From Rhodospirillales bacterium (GTDB lineage: Bacteria > Pseudomonadota > Alphaproteobacteria > SMXQ01), in NCBI GenBank assembly GCA_024638585.1, contig JAHEKA010000020.1:1-13904 (forward strand): a DNA stretch of 13,904 nt, given 5' to 3'. A program made the translations under genes and the position numbers. Positions 1-6,389 of this stretch are shown piece after piece. Every line of letters begins with the position of its first letter. Position 1 is the first letter of the stretch. A model generated the notes under the pieces. It had not been told where the DNA came from. It worked only from the letters and a program-made list of their open reading frames with translations, and searched no databases.

Positions 1-278
1 TGATGGAGAATGACACGCTTGTCGCCATTCCGCTGTTTTTGTTCATGGGCTACGTGGTCGAACGCGCCAATATCGTCGATCGGCTGTTCTTTTCGCTTTA
101 TATGGCCGCACGCAACTTTCCCGGCTCGCTTGCGATTGCTGCCCTGCTAACTTGTGCAGTCTTTTCAACCGCTTCAGGGATTGTTGGCGCGGTCGTCACA
201 TTGATGGGGCTGCTCGCGTATCCAGCGATGGCCAATGCGAACTACAATAAATCCTTCGCGTCCATGCCTTTGGCCTAG
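1..278 (+). CDS. TRAP transporter large permease (DctM) fragment, open at left edge and broken at right
   Basis: Inner-membrane channel subunit of a tripartite ATP-independent periplasmic transporter, which imports organic acids with the help of a small permease and a periplasmic binding protein. The reading frame is open to the window edge, so the ATG at base 3 is probably internal. The visible protein has the early DctM signature: AIPLFLFMGYVVERA near residue 8, a hydrophobic FPGSLAIAALLTCAVFSTASG segment near residue 39, then PAMANANYNKSFAS. In the family this is followed by G-rich helices ending in a LGILIPPS-type motif and about 300 further residues. Here homology stops at about base 263, and after a few unrelated codons a TAG ends the frame at 276-278. 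The stretch has clearly lower GC (about 55%) than the following genes. Neither partner subunit is visible. The family call is secure; whether the truncation is real or an assembly artefact is open. Confidence 0.8.
   Translation, partial: MENDTLVAIPLFLFMGYVVERANIVDRLFFSLYMAARNFPGSLAIAALLTCAVFSTASGIVGAVVTLMGLLAYPAMANANYNKSFASMPLA
252..263. other. Junction between TRAP permease and MFS exporter fragments
   Basis: In frame 3 the DctM-like protein is recognisable up to SFAS (bases 252-263). In frame 2 MFS-like protein is recognisable from about base 257. The two homologies meet or slightly overlap in this dozen bases, with no repeat, IS end or target duplication. Hand-counted GC is about 55% for 1-240 and about 66% for 301-540. 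This marks a breakpoint, either biological (illegitimate recombination) or from assembly. Confidence 0.7.
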
Positions 279-301
279 CGGCATTCACCCTGGGCGGCTG
301 G

Positions 302-1225
302 ATGGATATCTGGCTGTTGCTGTTCTTCGCACTGTTCCACGGGATGACCCACACGTTGGCCTCCACCGCGCGTCATGCCATCGTTCCCGCGACCGTGCCC
401 CGGGAGGAATTGGCCACTGCCATCGCCGTCGATTCGGCCCTGTTCAACGGTTCACGCTTTGCCGGCCCGGCGTTGGCCGGCCTGACCATCCCGTTCGCCG
501 GCGTCGGCGGGACCTTCGTCGCCAACACCATCGGCTGCGTGGTGTTCCTGGCCAGCCTCTACCTTATGGACCTGGCCCCGCCGGTGCGGGAGAAGAGCGG
601 GCGGCGCAGCGTCTTCTTTGATGTCGGCGAGAGCTTGCGGTATGTGCGCCACCATGCGGGGATCGGGCCGCTGCTCCTGATCCTCACCGTCGTCTCGGTG
701 CTGTTTCGGCCGATCCAGGACATGCTGCCGGGGTTCGCCGGCGCGGTGTTCAAGAGCGACGCGGTGGGCCTCGCTTGGCTGACCTCAGCCATGGGGATCG
801 GCGCCATGCTGAGCGCCGTCTGGATCGCGCTCCGCAGCCGCGTCTCCGGTCTGACCATGGCGGTCTCCGCGGCGTTTCTTGGCCTCAACTTGGTGACCCT
901 CGGTCTGGTCGCAACCCCGGTGCTGTGGGTCGCAGTGATCTTCGCGCTGGGCTCTGGTTTCGCGCTCAACACAATGTCGACCGGCGGCCAGGCCCTGGTG
1001 CAATACGCGGTCGACGATTCCTATCGCGGCCGAGTGATGGGGCTCTATACCCTGATCTATCGTGGCACCCCGGCCATCGGCGCCCTTGGCCTTGGCGCCG
1101 TTGCCGAATTCGTCGGCCTGCGCTGGACCTTTGCCGTCGCCGCCGTGGTCGGCCTTGCCATATGGCTTCCCACACTGCCGCGCCGCCACGCCATGCGCGC
1201 CGGCCTCGAACATGAACACATCTAA
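302..1225 (+). CDS. MFS transporter, MFS_3/EntS-like, N-terminally truncated
   Basis: Drug/siderophore-type exporter of the major facilitator superfamily. The visible part has alternating hydrophobic helices, the mid-protein signature ARHAIVPATVPREEL followed by AIAVDSALFNGSRFAGPALAG, a central cytoplasmic loop (REKSGRRSVF), and the C-terminal signature SYRGRVMGLYTLIYRGTPAIG with LRWTF. These are characteristic of pfam05977. Full-length relatives have about 400-420 residues and 12 helices; this has 307, so helices 1-2 and the DRxGRR loop are missing. The frame stays open upstream to base 251, after a TAA at 248-250, and bases 257-301 still encode MFS-like sequence (HAFGLAAFTLGGW). The ATG at 302 therefore lies inside a helix and is not a natural start; no good ribosome binding site precedes it. 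Upstream sequence belongs to a TRAP permease in a different frame. Probably non-functional if the junction is real. Confidence 0.8.
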   Translation: MDIWLLLFFALFHGMTHTLASTARHAIVPATVPREELATAIAVDSALFNGSRFAGPALAGLTIPFAGVGGTFVANTIGCVVFLASLYLMDLAPPVREKSGRRSVFFDVGESLRYVRHHAGIGPLLLILTVVSVLFRPIQDMLPGFAGAVFKSDAVGLAWLTSAMGIGAMLSAVWIALRSRVSGLTMAVSAAFLGLNLVTLGLVATPVLWVAVIFALGSGFALNTMSTGGQALVQYAVDDSYRGRVMGLYTLIYRGTPAIGALGLGAVAEFVGLRWTFAVAAVVGLAIWLPTLPRRHAMRAGLEHEHI

Positions 1226-1303
1226 GCCAATGGGATCGACTGCGCCTTCCTGTGCGACGCCGCTTGTGATCCCTGGCTCATCGCACTAGGCTCGGTCCCG
1301 ACC

Positions 1304-2269
1304 ATGGCATCCCCCGCTTCAAAGAAAGTCATATTCGCCGCACTTTTCGGCAACCTTACGATTGCCGTCCTCAAGTTCGCGGCCTCGGCCTATACCGGTA
1401 GCTCGGCCATGCTGTCGGAAGCCATCCATTCCGTGGTCGATACCGGCAATCAGGTCTTGCTGCTCTACGGCATCAAGGCGGCAACGAAGCCTGCGGATAC
1501 CGGTCACCCGTTCGGCTATGGGATGGAGCTCTATTTTTGGACCTTCGTGGTCGCCATCCTGATCTTCGCGCTCGGCTCCGGCATCTCGATCTACGAAGGC
1601 GTGATCAAGGTGATGGACCCCCATCCCGTGCTGAGTCCGGAGGTGAACTACATCGTCCTCGCCGCCGCCATGGTGTTCGAAGGCTTTGCCCTAGGCATCG
1701 CCGTCAAGGAGTTCCGCAAAGTGAAAGGGACGCGGGGCTGGCTGGAGGAGGTGCGCCATTCCAAGGATCCCACCATCTTCACGGTGTTGTTCGAGGATTC
1801 CGCCGCCATGCTGGGTTTGATCGCCGCTTTCGTCGGCATCCTCTGTGCTCAGCTATTCGATCTGCCGGTGCTCGACGGCGTCGCGTCCATTGTCATCGGC
1901 ATCATCCTTGCCGCCACCGCCGTGCTGCTGGCGGTCGAAAGCAAGGGTCTCCTGATCGGCGAGGCGGCCAGCGCCGAGACCGTCGCCGGCATCCGCAAGA
2001 TCCTGGAGAAAGAGCAGGGCCTCCTTGCCATCAACGAGGTGTTGAGCATGCATCTCGGTCCCCGGGACGTGCTGGTCAACATCTCGCTCGATTTCCGCGA
2101 AGGCATCTCCTCGGGCGAGGTGGAAACCACCATCACCAGCCTGGAGCGTGCGGTCAAAACCGCCTATCCCGATGTCACCCGCGTCTTCATCGAGGCCCAG
2201 GGCTGGGCTTCCCATCAGCGTTCCATGGGCGAGCTTTCCGCGACCGAGGCACCAAAGGAAGAGGGCTGA
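1304..2269 (+). CDS. Cation diffusion facilitator family transporter (ZnT9-like branch)
   Basis: Membrane antiporter that moves divalent metal ions (typically Zn, Mn, Co or Fe) out of the cytoplasm in exchange for protons. The 321-residue length is usual. Residues 8-215 carry about six membrane helices: SSAMLSEAIHSVVDTGNQ (33-50) is the helix-2 metal-site region with H42 and D46 spaced HxxxD; HPFGYGMELYFW lies at 68-79; HSKDPTIFTVLFEDSAAMLG (152-171) contains helix 5. Residues 220-300 form the cytoplasmic ferredoxin-like domain with a conserved LGPRDVLVNISLDF strand. Helix 5 has E164-D165 in place of the HxxxD of YiiP/FieF, as in the EDSAA-type (SLC30A9-like) branch, so the transported ion cannot be assigned. 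No strong Shine-Dalgarno precedes the ATG. It lies 78 bases after the MFS fragment, and its stop is 13 bases from the convergent DUF35 gene. Confidence 0.9.
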   Translation: MASPASKKVIFAALFGNLTIAVLKFAASAYTGSSAMLSEAIHSVVDTGNQVLLLYGIKAATKPADTGHPFGYGMELYFWTFVVAILIFALGSGISIYEGVIKVMDPHPVLSPEVNYIVLAAAMVFEGFALGIAVKEFRKVKGTRGWLEEVRHSKDPTIFTVLFEDSAAMLGLIAAFVGILCAQLFDLPVLDGVASIVIGIILAATAVLLAVESKGLLIGEAASAETVAGIRKILEKEQGLLAINEVLSMHLGPRDVLVNISLDFREGISSGEVETTITSLERAVKTAYPDVTRVFIEAQGWASHQRSMGELSATEAPKEEG

Positions 2270-2282
2270 GGCGAGCCGGCCG

Positions 2283-2693
2283 TCAGGCGGGCGTGAATTT
2301 GGGCAATGTCACCTCGGGCGTGACGTCGTCGAACACGACCTTGACCGCCATGTCGCAAGCGACGTTCTCCGGCGCGATCCCGGTGAGGTTGGACAGCAGC
2401 CGGGGGCCTTCGTCGAGCTCGATCAACGCCACCACGTAGGGCACCTCGCCCTCCCAGCCCTTGTTGTAGAGCCTTTGATAGGTGACGAAGGAAAACACCC
2501 GGCCCCGGCCTGAGGCTTCGATCCAGTCATGGTCGGCGGACAGGCATTCCGGGCAGTGCTCCGATGGCGGGAACCAATGATTTCCGCAAGACCTGCATTT
2601 CTGGATCTTGAGCTTGTGGTCGCGCGCCGCCGCCCAGAAGGGCTCGGATTCCGGGGCGGGGCGGGGCAGCGGTTTGGTGTATTCCTTGGCCAT
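2283..2693 (-). CDS. DUF35 Zn-ribbon / OB-fold protein, partner of the thiolase-like gene
   Basis: Small acyl-CoA-binding accessory protein of 136 residues. The N-terminal helix (about 14-30) leads to a rubredoxin-like zinc ribbon with C33-x2-C36 and C47-x2-C50, all four cysteines intact. An OB-fold follows (about 55-130; GRGRVFSFVTYQRLY, then PYVVALIELDEGPRLLSNL). Proteins of this family form complexes with thiolase-fold enzymes, for example the ChsH2 DUF35 domain with Ltp2 in steroid side-chain degradation, where they help present the acyl-CoA. The start is set at the MAKEY methionine because its ATG overlaps the TGA of the upstream thiolase-like gene (TGATG, bases 2695-2691), a translational-coupling arrangement. 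An alternative start 33 bases further upstream would lie inside that gene. It is the last gene of a three-gene operon; no terminator is visible before the convergent CDF gene. Confidence 0.9.
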   Translation of the reverse strand: MAKEYTKPLPRPAPESEPFWAAARDHKLKIQKCRSCGNHWFPPSEHCPECLSADHDWIEASGRGRVFSFVTYQRLYNKGWEGEVPYVVALIELDEGPRLLSNLTGIAPENVACDMAVKVVFDDVTPEVTLPKFTPA

Positions 2694-3883
2694 CACGCGG
2701 CCCCCAGGATCAGTGACGAATGACACACCGTGTTGCCCCCGTGGCCGGACACCAGGCAGGTCTCGGCCGCCGGAACCTGGCGGTCGGGCCCGTAGATGCC
2801 CTGCAATTGGCGAGCGCCTTCCACGATTTGCAGCATGCCCTCGTTATGGGTTTCCGATAGCTGCCCGCCCGAGGTGTTGGTGGGAAGGGCGCCATCCAGC
2901 GCCAGCGTGCCGGAGGACACGAAATCGCCGCCTTCGCCCTTCTTGCAGAAGCCGTAATCCTCTAGCTGCGTCAGCACCATATAGGTGAAGCAATCATAGA
3001 TCTGCGCGCAGTCGATGTCCTTGGGCCCAAGGCCCGCCATGGCATAGGCGCGTTGGCCCGACGGCCCGGCCGCGGTGCGCAGCATGTTGTCGCCGTCGAA
3101 CCAGCCGCGCAGGTTGTTATGTGTCCCGAACCCCTTGATCAGCACCGGCTTCTGCTTCATGTCCCGGGCGCGCTCGGTCGAAGTGACGATGACCGCCCCG
3201 GCCCCGTCGGAGCGCAGGGAACAGTCCAGCAGGCAGAACGGCTCGACGATCATGCGCGCGGCGAGGTAATCCTCCATGGTCAAGGGCCGGCCCAGCATCT
3301 GGGCTTGGGGATTGCGCTGGGCGTGTTCGCGGAAGGCCAGGGAGATGGCGCCGAACTGTTCGCGGGTCGTGCCGAATTCATGCATGTGGCGCCGGGCGCC
3401 GAAGGCATGCATGGCGGGCGCCCCGAACAGCCCGTATTCGGGGCCGAATTCCTGGGTGTCCATGGCTGCCGACCGGGTTGCGCCGGAAATGCGGGCCTGT
3501 TCGGTCCGATGTGTCCGCGACCAGGCATCGCGGCCGAAGCCGCACAGCACGACGCTGGCGAGGCCCGCGTCGATCGCCATCACGGCAAGAATGACCGAGA
3601 GAATCTGACTCGCGCCGCCATTTGTGGTGGTCGTGGAGAAGCTTGCGTTGATGCCGAGCCGTTCGCCCAGCACTTGGTGGAAGGTGTAGATGTCATCGGG
3701 CCCGCGCACCAGCAGGCCGTCGATGTCCTTGGCCGTGAGGCCGGCATCGCTGAGCGCGTTGGCCGAGGCCTCCTCCATCAGGCCGAGTGAACTGACGTCG
3801 GGCACCTGGCCCAGGCGCGAGGTGCCGGTCCCGGCGATGGCGTATTTGTCGCGCAACGCGGGGTTGGGTTGGGGGACGCTCAC
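2693..3883 (-). CDS. Thiolase-fold protein without catalytic cysteine (SCP-x/Ltp2-like)
   Basis: A 396-residue member of the SCP-x-type thiolase group, often auto-annotated as acetyl-CoA acetyltransferase. The N-terminal half runs to about residue 235 (YAIAGTGTSRLGQ at 14-26, ADD-type helix, DCSLRSDGAGAVIVTS at 220-235). The C-terminal half includes QIYDCFTYM (294-302) and NTSGGQLSETHNEGM (336-350). The nucleophile motif NGCAS is replaced by NGGAS (88-92), with glycine at position 90. The GHPxGATG histidine motif is replaced by LSETHNEG, and the C-terminal CxGGG by SGHGG (379-383). A Claisen thiolase reaction is therefore unlikely. Cys-less relatives paired with DUF35 include retro-aldolases such as Ltp2, so acyl-CoA C-C cleavage is the best inference. 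Translation starts at GTG; its GTGA overlaps the stop of the CoA-transferase gene by four bases, and its own stop overlaps the DUF35 start. Confidence 0.88.
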   Translation of the reverse strand: MSVPQPNPALRDKYAIAGTGTSRLGQVPDVSSLGLMEEASANALSDAGLTAKDIDGLLVRGPDDIYTFHQVLGERLGINASFSTTTTNGGASQILSVILAVMAIDAGLASVVLCGFGRDAWSRTHRTEQARISGATRSAAMDTQEFGPEYGLFGAPAMHAFGARRHMHEFGTTREQFGAISLAFREHAQRNPQAQMLGRPLTMEDYLAARMIVEPFCLLDCSLRSDGAGAVIVTSTERARDMKQKPVLIKGFGTHNNLRGWFDGDNMLRTAAGPSGQRAYAMAGLGPKDIDCAQIYDCFTYMVLTQLEDYGFCKKGEGGDFVSSGTLALDGALPTNTSGGQLSETHNEGMLQIVEGARQLQGIYGPDRQVPAAETCLVSGHGGNTVCHSSLILGAA

Positions 3884-5049
3884 TGGGCTGCCTCCCCGGT
3901 GCCGCCTTTGGTGGTCCGGTCTTTGATACGGGCAAGGATCTCTTCGGTATGCTCCCCGTGCCCCGGCGCCGGGCTGGTGATGGCGATCGGCGTGTCGGAC
4001 AGGTTCACCGCACCGGTCACGAGCTTGACCGAGCCGACCTTGGGATGGGGCAGTTCCGTGATCATACCGAGATGCTGGACCTGCGGATCGGCCAGGGCCT
4101 CGTCCAGGCTGTAGATCGGCGCGGAGGGGACGTCGGCTTTGCGCAACAGGCCGAGCCAGTGGTCCCGGGGCTCTGCCTTGAACACCTCCTGAAATCCGGC
4201 ATGCAGGGTGTCGTAAGCCTTGCGCCGATCGGCCTTGGTCTTGAACCTTTCATCGTCGATCCATTCGGGGTGGCCCGCCGAGCGGCACAGCCCCTCCCAG
4301 AACTTTGGCGGCGAAGAGAGATGCACCACAAAGGGCTTCCCGTCGCCGGCGACGAAGGCATAGACCTGGGCGGTCTCGGTCCGGGTCTTGCGATTCGGGA
4401 TATCGCCCTCTTCGAAATAACGCGCGGCGTTCTCACCGAGGAAGGCAAGCGTGGCGGACAGCAGCGAGGTGTCCACCATCTGGCCCCTGCCGGTGGTGTG
4501 GCGCGCCATCAAGGCGCCCAGGATGCCGTAAGCAGCCATGATCCCGGTCAGGTGATCCGACAGCGAGACCCCCATCGGTTGGGGGTTGTCGAGGTCGGTC
4601 AATACCGAGAGCAGTGCCCCCATGGCCTGGCCCACGGTGTCGTAGCCGGGGCGGTCGGCGTAGGGGCCGGTGCGGCCGAAGCCGGTGATCGAGCAATAGA
4701 CCAGCCGTGGATTGGCGGCTGAGAGCTCATCCCAGCCGAGGCCGAGCCGTTCCATGGTGCCCGGCCGCATGTTCTCGATCACCACGTCGGCCTCGGCGGC
4801 GAGCGCCCGGGCGGCGGCACGGCCGTCATCGGATTTGAGGTCCAGGATCACGCTTTTCTTGTTGCGGTTGACCGAGCCGAAGGTGGCGGAATAATCCGCC
4901 GCCCCCCAGCCGCGGAAGGAATCCCCGGTTTTCGGGTCCTCGATCTTGATGATCTCGGCGCCGAGATCACCGAGCAGCATGCCCGCATAGGGGCCCGAGA
5001 CGTAGCTCGCGAATTCCAAGATGGTGATGCCTTCAAGCGCCCCCGCCAC
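3880..5049 (-). CDS. CaiB/BaiF (class III) CoA-transferase
   Basis: Transfers CoA between carboxylic acids through a mixed anhydride/thioester on an aspartate. At 389 residues the length is typical. Visible features: GITILEFASYVSGPYAGMLL at 7-26; DLGAEIIKIEDPKTGD (28-43); NRNKKSVILDLKSDDG (61-76); VVIENMRPG (89-97); RPGYDTVGQAMG (133-144); the catalytic region PMGVSLSDHLTGIMAAYG (158-175), with D165 as the likely nucleophile; GRGQMVDTSLL (187-197); and a C-terminal PAPGHGEHTEEIL. It starts at GTG (5049-5047), preceded on the minus strand by AAGGGAG about eight bases away. It is the first gene of the operon with the thiolase-like and DUF35 genes, implying that it activates the substrate of that pair. 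The 5' leader contains a perfect inverted repeat at 5076-5102. Donor and acceptor acids cannot be read from the sequence. Confidence 0.93.
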   Translation of the reverse strand: MAGALEGITILEFASYVSGPYAGMLLGDLGAEIIKIEDPKTGDSFRGWGAADYSATFGSVNRNKKSVILDLKSDDGRAAARALAAEADVVIENMRPGTMERLGLGWDELSAANPRLVYCSITGFGRTGPYADRPGYDTVGQAMGALLSVLTDLDNPQPMGVSLSDHLTGIMAAYGILGALMARHTTGRGQMVDTSLLSATLAFLGENAARYFEEGDIPNRKTRTETAQVYAFVAGDGKPFVVHLSSPPKFWEGLCRSAGHPEWIDDERFKTKADRRKAYDTLHAGFQEVFKAEPRDHWLGLLRKADVPSAPIYSLDEALADPQVQHLGMITELPHPKVGSVKLVTGAVNLSDTPIAITSPAPGHGEHTEEILARIKDRTTKGGTGEAAQ

Positions 5050-5277
5050 GGCTTGTTCTCCCTTTTTTCCTGTCCCGCGCGCCGGCAGGCTGCCGGCGCG
5101 CGTTTTCCAGATTACGCCCGGTGCAGTGAGCGGGCAACCGCGCTCTCCCGGGCCTGTCTCGTCGGGCTTGGCGCGTGTTTAGAATTCGAAGTATCATGGG
5201 CGTGCTTGACCCGGTGGGGACAGGTGCGAGCTACCTACAAGAAGCAACACTCAGGCAAACAAGAAAGGTTCAATTCA
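5050..5277. promoter_or_regulatory. Divergent intergenic region between the CoA-transferase operon and the amidohydrolase pair
   Basis: This 228-base gap must hold the promoters for both directions. It contains the strong inverted repeat at 5076-5102. On the plus strand there is a TTGACC hexamer at 5206-5211 that could be a -35, but no convincing -10 follows at 16-18 bases. A Shine-Dalgarno-like GAAAGG lies just upstream of the ATG at 5278. I see no recognisable regulator gene in the window. Confidence 0.45.
5076..5102. promoter_or_regulatory. Perfect 12-bp inverted repeat with 3-base loop
   Basis: The arm CGCGCGCCGGCA (5076-5087) is the exact reverse complement of TGCCGGCGCGCG (5091-5102), with GGC between. 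It sits 27 bases upstream of the CoA-transferase start codon and is followed on the plus strand by TTTT (5103-5106). In minus-strand RNA it would form a very stable 5'-leader hairpin just before the ribosome binding site. As DNA it could be an operator for a dimeric regulator. The short T-run makes it terminator-like on the plus strand, but no plus-strand gene precedes it. Confidence 0.6.
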
Positions 5278-6327
5278 ATGGGAGCCATCGACGCAGACGC
5301 CCACGTGGTCGAATGCGAAACCACCTTCGACTACATCGATCCCGAGTTTCACGACTACAAACCGCGCGTGATGGTGCAAAAGACCGACGATGTGGTGGCG
5401 TTGGACAATGAAGGCAACGCCATGCGCGAATATTGGGTGATCGATGGCCGGCTGCAGCCCAAGGAACAGAATATCGGCCACAATACCGCCCGCGAAGCGC
5501 GGGAGATGGAGGATATTCCCGGCCGGCTCGCCCATATGGACGAGCTTGGCGTCGATGTTCAGGTGCTGTACCCGACCCTGTTCCTCAGGCCGATCACCAC
5601 CGACCCCACCGCCGAATACGCCTTTTGCCGGGCCTATAACCGCTGGCTCGTCGATATCTGGAAGGTCGCGCCCGACCGGCTGCGCTGGACCGTGATGCCG
5701 CCGCTCTATTCCATGGACAAGGTCGAGGAAGAGCTCCGCTTCGCCAAGGAGAATGGGGCATGCGGCGTGTTCATGCGGGGGCTCGAATGCGACCGGCGGC
5801 TCGACAACCCCTATTTCTTTCCGCTCTACGAACTGGCCGAGGAGCTGGACCTTGCCATCAGCCTGCACGCGGGCAACAACAGCTTCGAACTGAACGACGT
5901 CTATAACGGCGAAGGCGGTTTCGCCCGCGGCAAGCTGCCCGTGGTCTCCGCCTTCCACACCCTGATTCTCAAGGAGATCCCCAAGCGCTATCCCAAACTG
6001 CGCTGGGGCTTCGTGGAAACAAGCGCCCAGTGGTTACCCTATGTGCTGAATGACATCTCGCTCAGGATGCTGCGCCAGGGCAAGCGGATGTCCGACACCC
6101 TGCTCGCAGACAACAATTTCTATGTCGCCCTCCAGGTGACCGATGATCTGGAACACATCATGCCCAGCGTGGGCGACGGCCAATTGGTGGTCGGCACCGA
6201 TTACGGCCATGCCGATACCTCTTCGGAGATCGAGGCGCTGCGCATGCTGAAGGACGATGGCAAGGTCTCGGCCGCGGTCGCGGATCGGATTCTCGACGCC
6301 AACGCGCGGGAGCTCTACGGCCTCTAA
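5278..6327 (+). CDS. Amidohydro_2 family metal-dependent hydrolase/decarboxylase, copy 1
   Basis: TIM-barrel enzyme of the ACMSD/resorcylate-decarboxylase group (pfam04909), 349 residues, cytoplasmic. Likely metal ligands: the N-terminal strand DADAHVVE (D7, H9), H197 in ISLHAGNNS, H227 in SAFHTL, and D308 in VVGTDYGHAD. The family hydrolyses C-N or C-C bonds or decarboxylates unsaturated or aromatic acids; the substrate is unknown. The ATG at 5278 is chosen because GAAAGG lies about ten bases upstream, the protein then begins MGAIDADAHV exactly like the downstream paralogue, and the upstream in-frame extension back to 5053 has no homology to it. By hand alignment about 252 of 349 residues are identical to copy 2 (about 72%). 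It is separated from copy 2 by 62 bases, so the two are probably co-transcribed, divergently from the CoA-transferase operon. Confidence 0.9.
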   Translation: MGAIDADAHVVECETTFDYIDPEFHDYKPRVMVQKTDDVVALDNEGNAMREYWVIDGRLQPKEQNIGHNTAREAREMEDIPGRLAHMDELGVDVQVLYPTLFLRPITTDPTAEYAFCRAYNRWLVDIWKVAPDRLRWTVMPPLYSMDKVEEELRFAKENGACGVFMRGLECDRRLDNPYFFPLYELAEELDLAISLHAGNNSFELNDVYNGEGGFARGKLPVVSAFHTLILKEIPKRYPKLRWGFVETSAQWLPYVLNDISLRMLRQGKRMSDTLLADNNFYVALQVTDDLEHIMPSVGDGQLVVGTDYGHADTSSEIEALRMLKDDGKVSAAVADRILDANARELYGL

Positions 6328-6339
6328 CGGAACAATCAG

Positions 6340-6361
6340 GCGGACCGGCACGAGCGTCCGC
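6340..6361 (+). other. Small hairpin between the two amidohydrolase genes
   Basis: GCGGAC (6340-6345) pairs with GTCCGC (6356-6361) around a ten-base loop, 12 bases after the first stop codon and ahead of the second gene's ribosome binding site. No T-run follows, so it does not look like a terminator. It might stabilise RNA or be chance. Confidence 0.3.
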
Positions 6362-6389
6362 GCTGCAATGAAAATGAAGGAGTGAGATC

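Noticed and set aside
1..1225. A single TRAP-MFS fusion protein produced by frameshift
   Set aside because: The frames carry stops (TAA at 248-250, TAG at 276-278) and each half lacks an essential part of its fold; the two families do not naturally fuse, so a breakpoint is the better reading.
1537..2439. 300-codon plus-strand frame across the CDF and DUF35 genes
   Set aside because: Arg/His/Gly-rich shifted-frame translation of the CDF gene, running antisense into the DUF35 gene; not a protein-like composition.
2694..2726. Longer DUF35 start inside the thiolase-like gene
   Set aside because: The MAKEY start at 2693 overlaps the upstream stop in the TGATG arrangement and fits the family's N-terminus; the extra 11 residues have no family support.
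3053..4722. Two plus-strand frames (3053-3790, 3949-4722)
   Set aside because: Antisense shadows of the thiolase-like and CoA-transferase genes, which have complete motif sets on the minus strand.
5206..5235. Sigma-70 promoter with TTGACC at 5206
   Set aside because: No acceptable -10 hexamer occurs at 16-18 bases, so it is only mentioned within the regulatory region and not called as a promoter.
5053..5277. In-frame N-terminal extension of the first amidohydrolase
   Set aside because: It runs through the palindrome and divergent promoter region, has no similarity to the paralogue, and a ribosome binding site precedes the ATG at 5278, which gives the same MGAIDADAHV start as copy 2.
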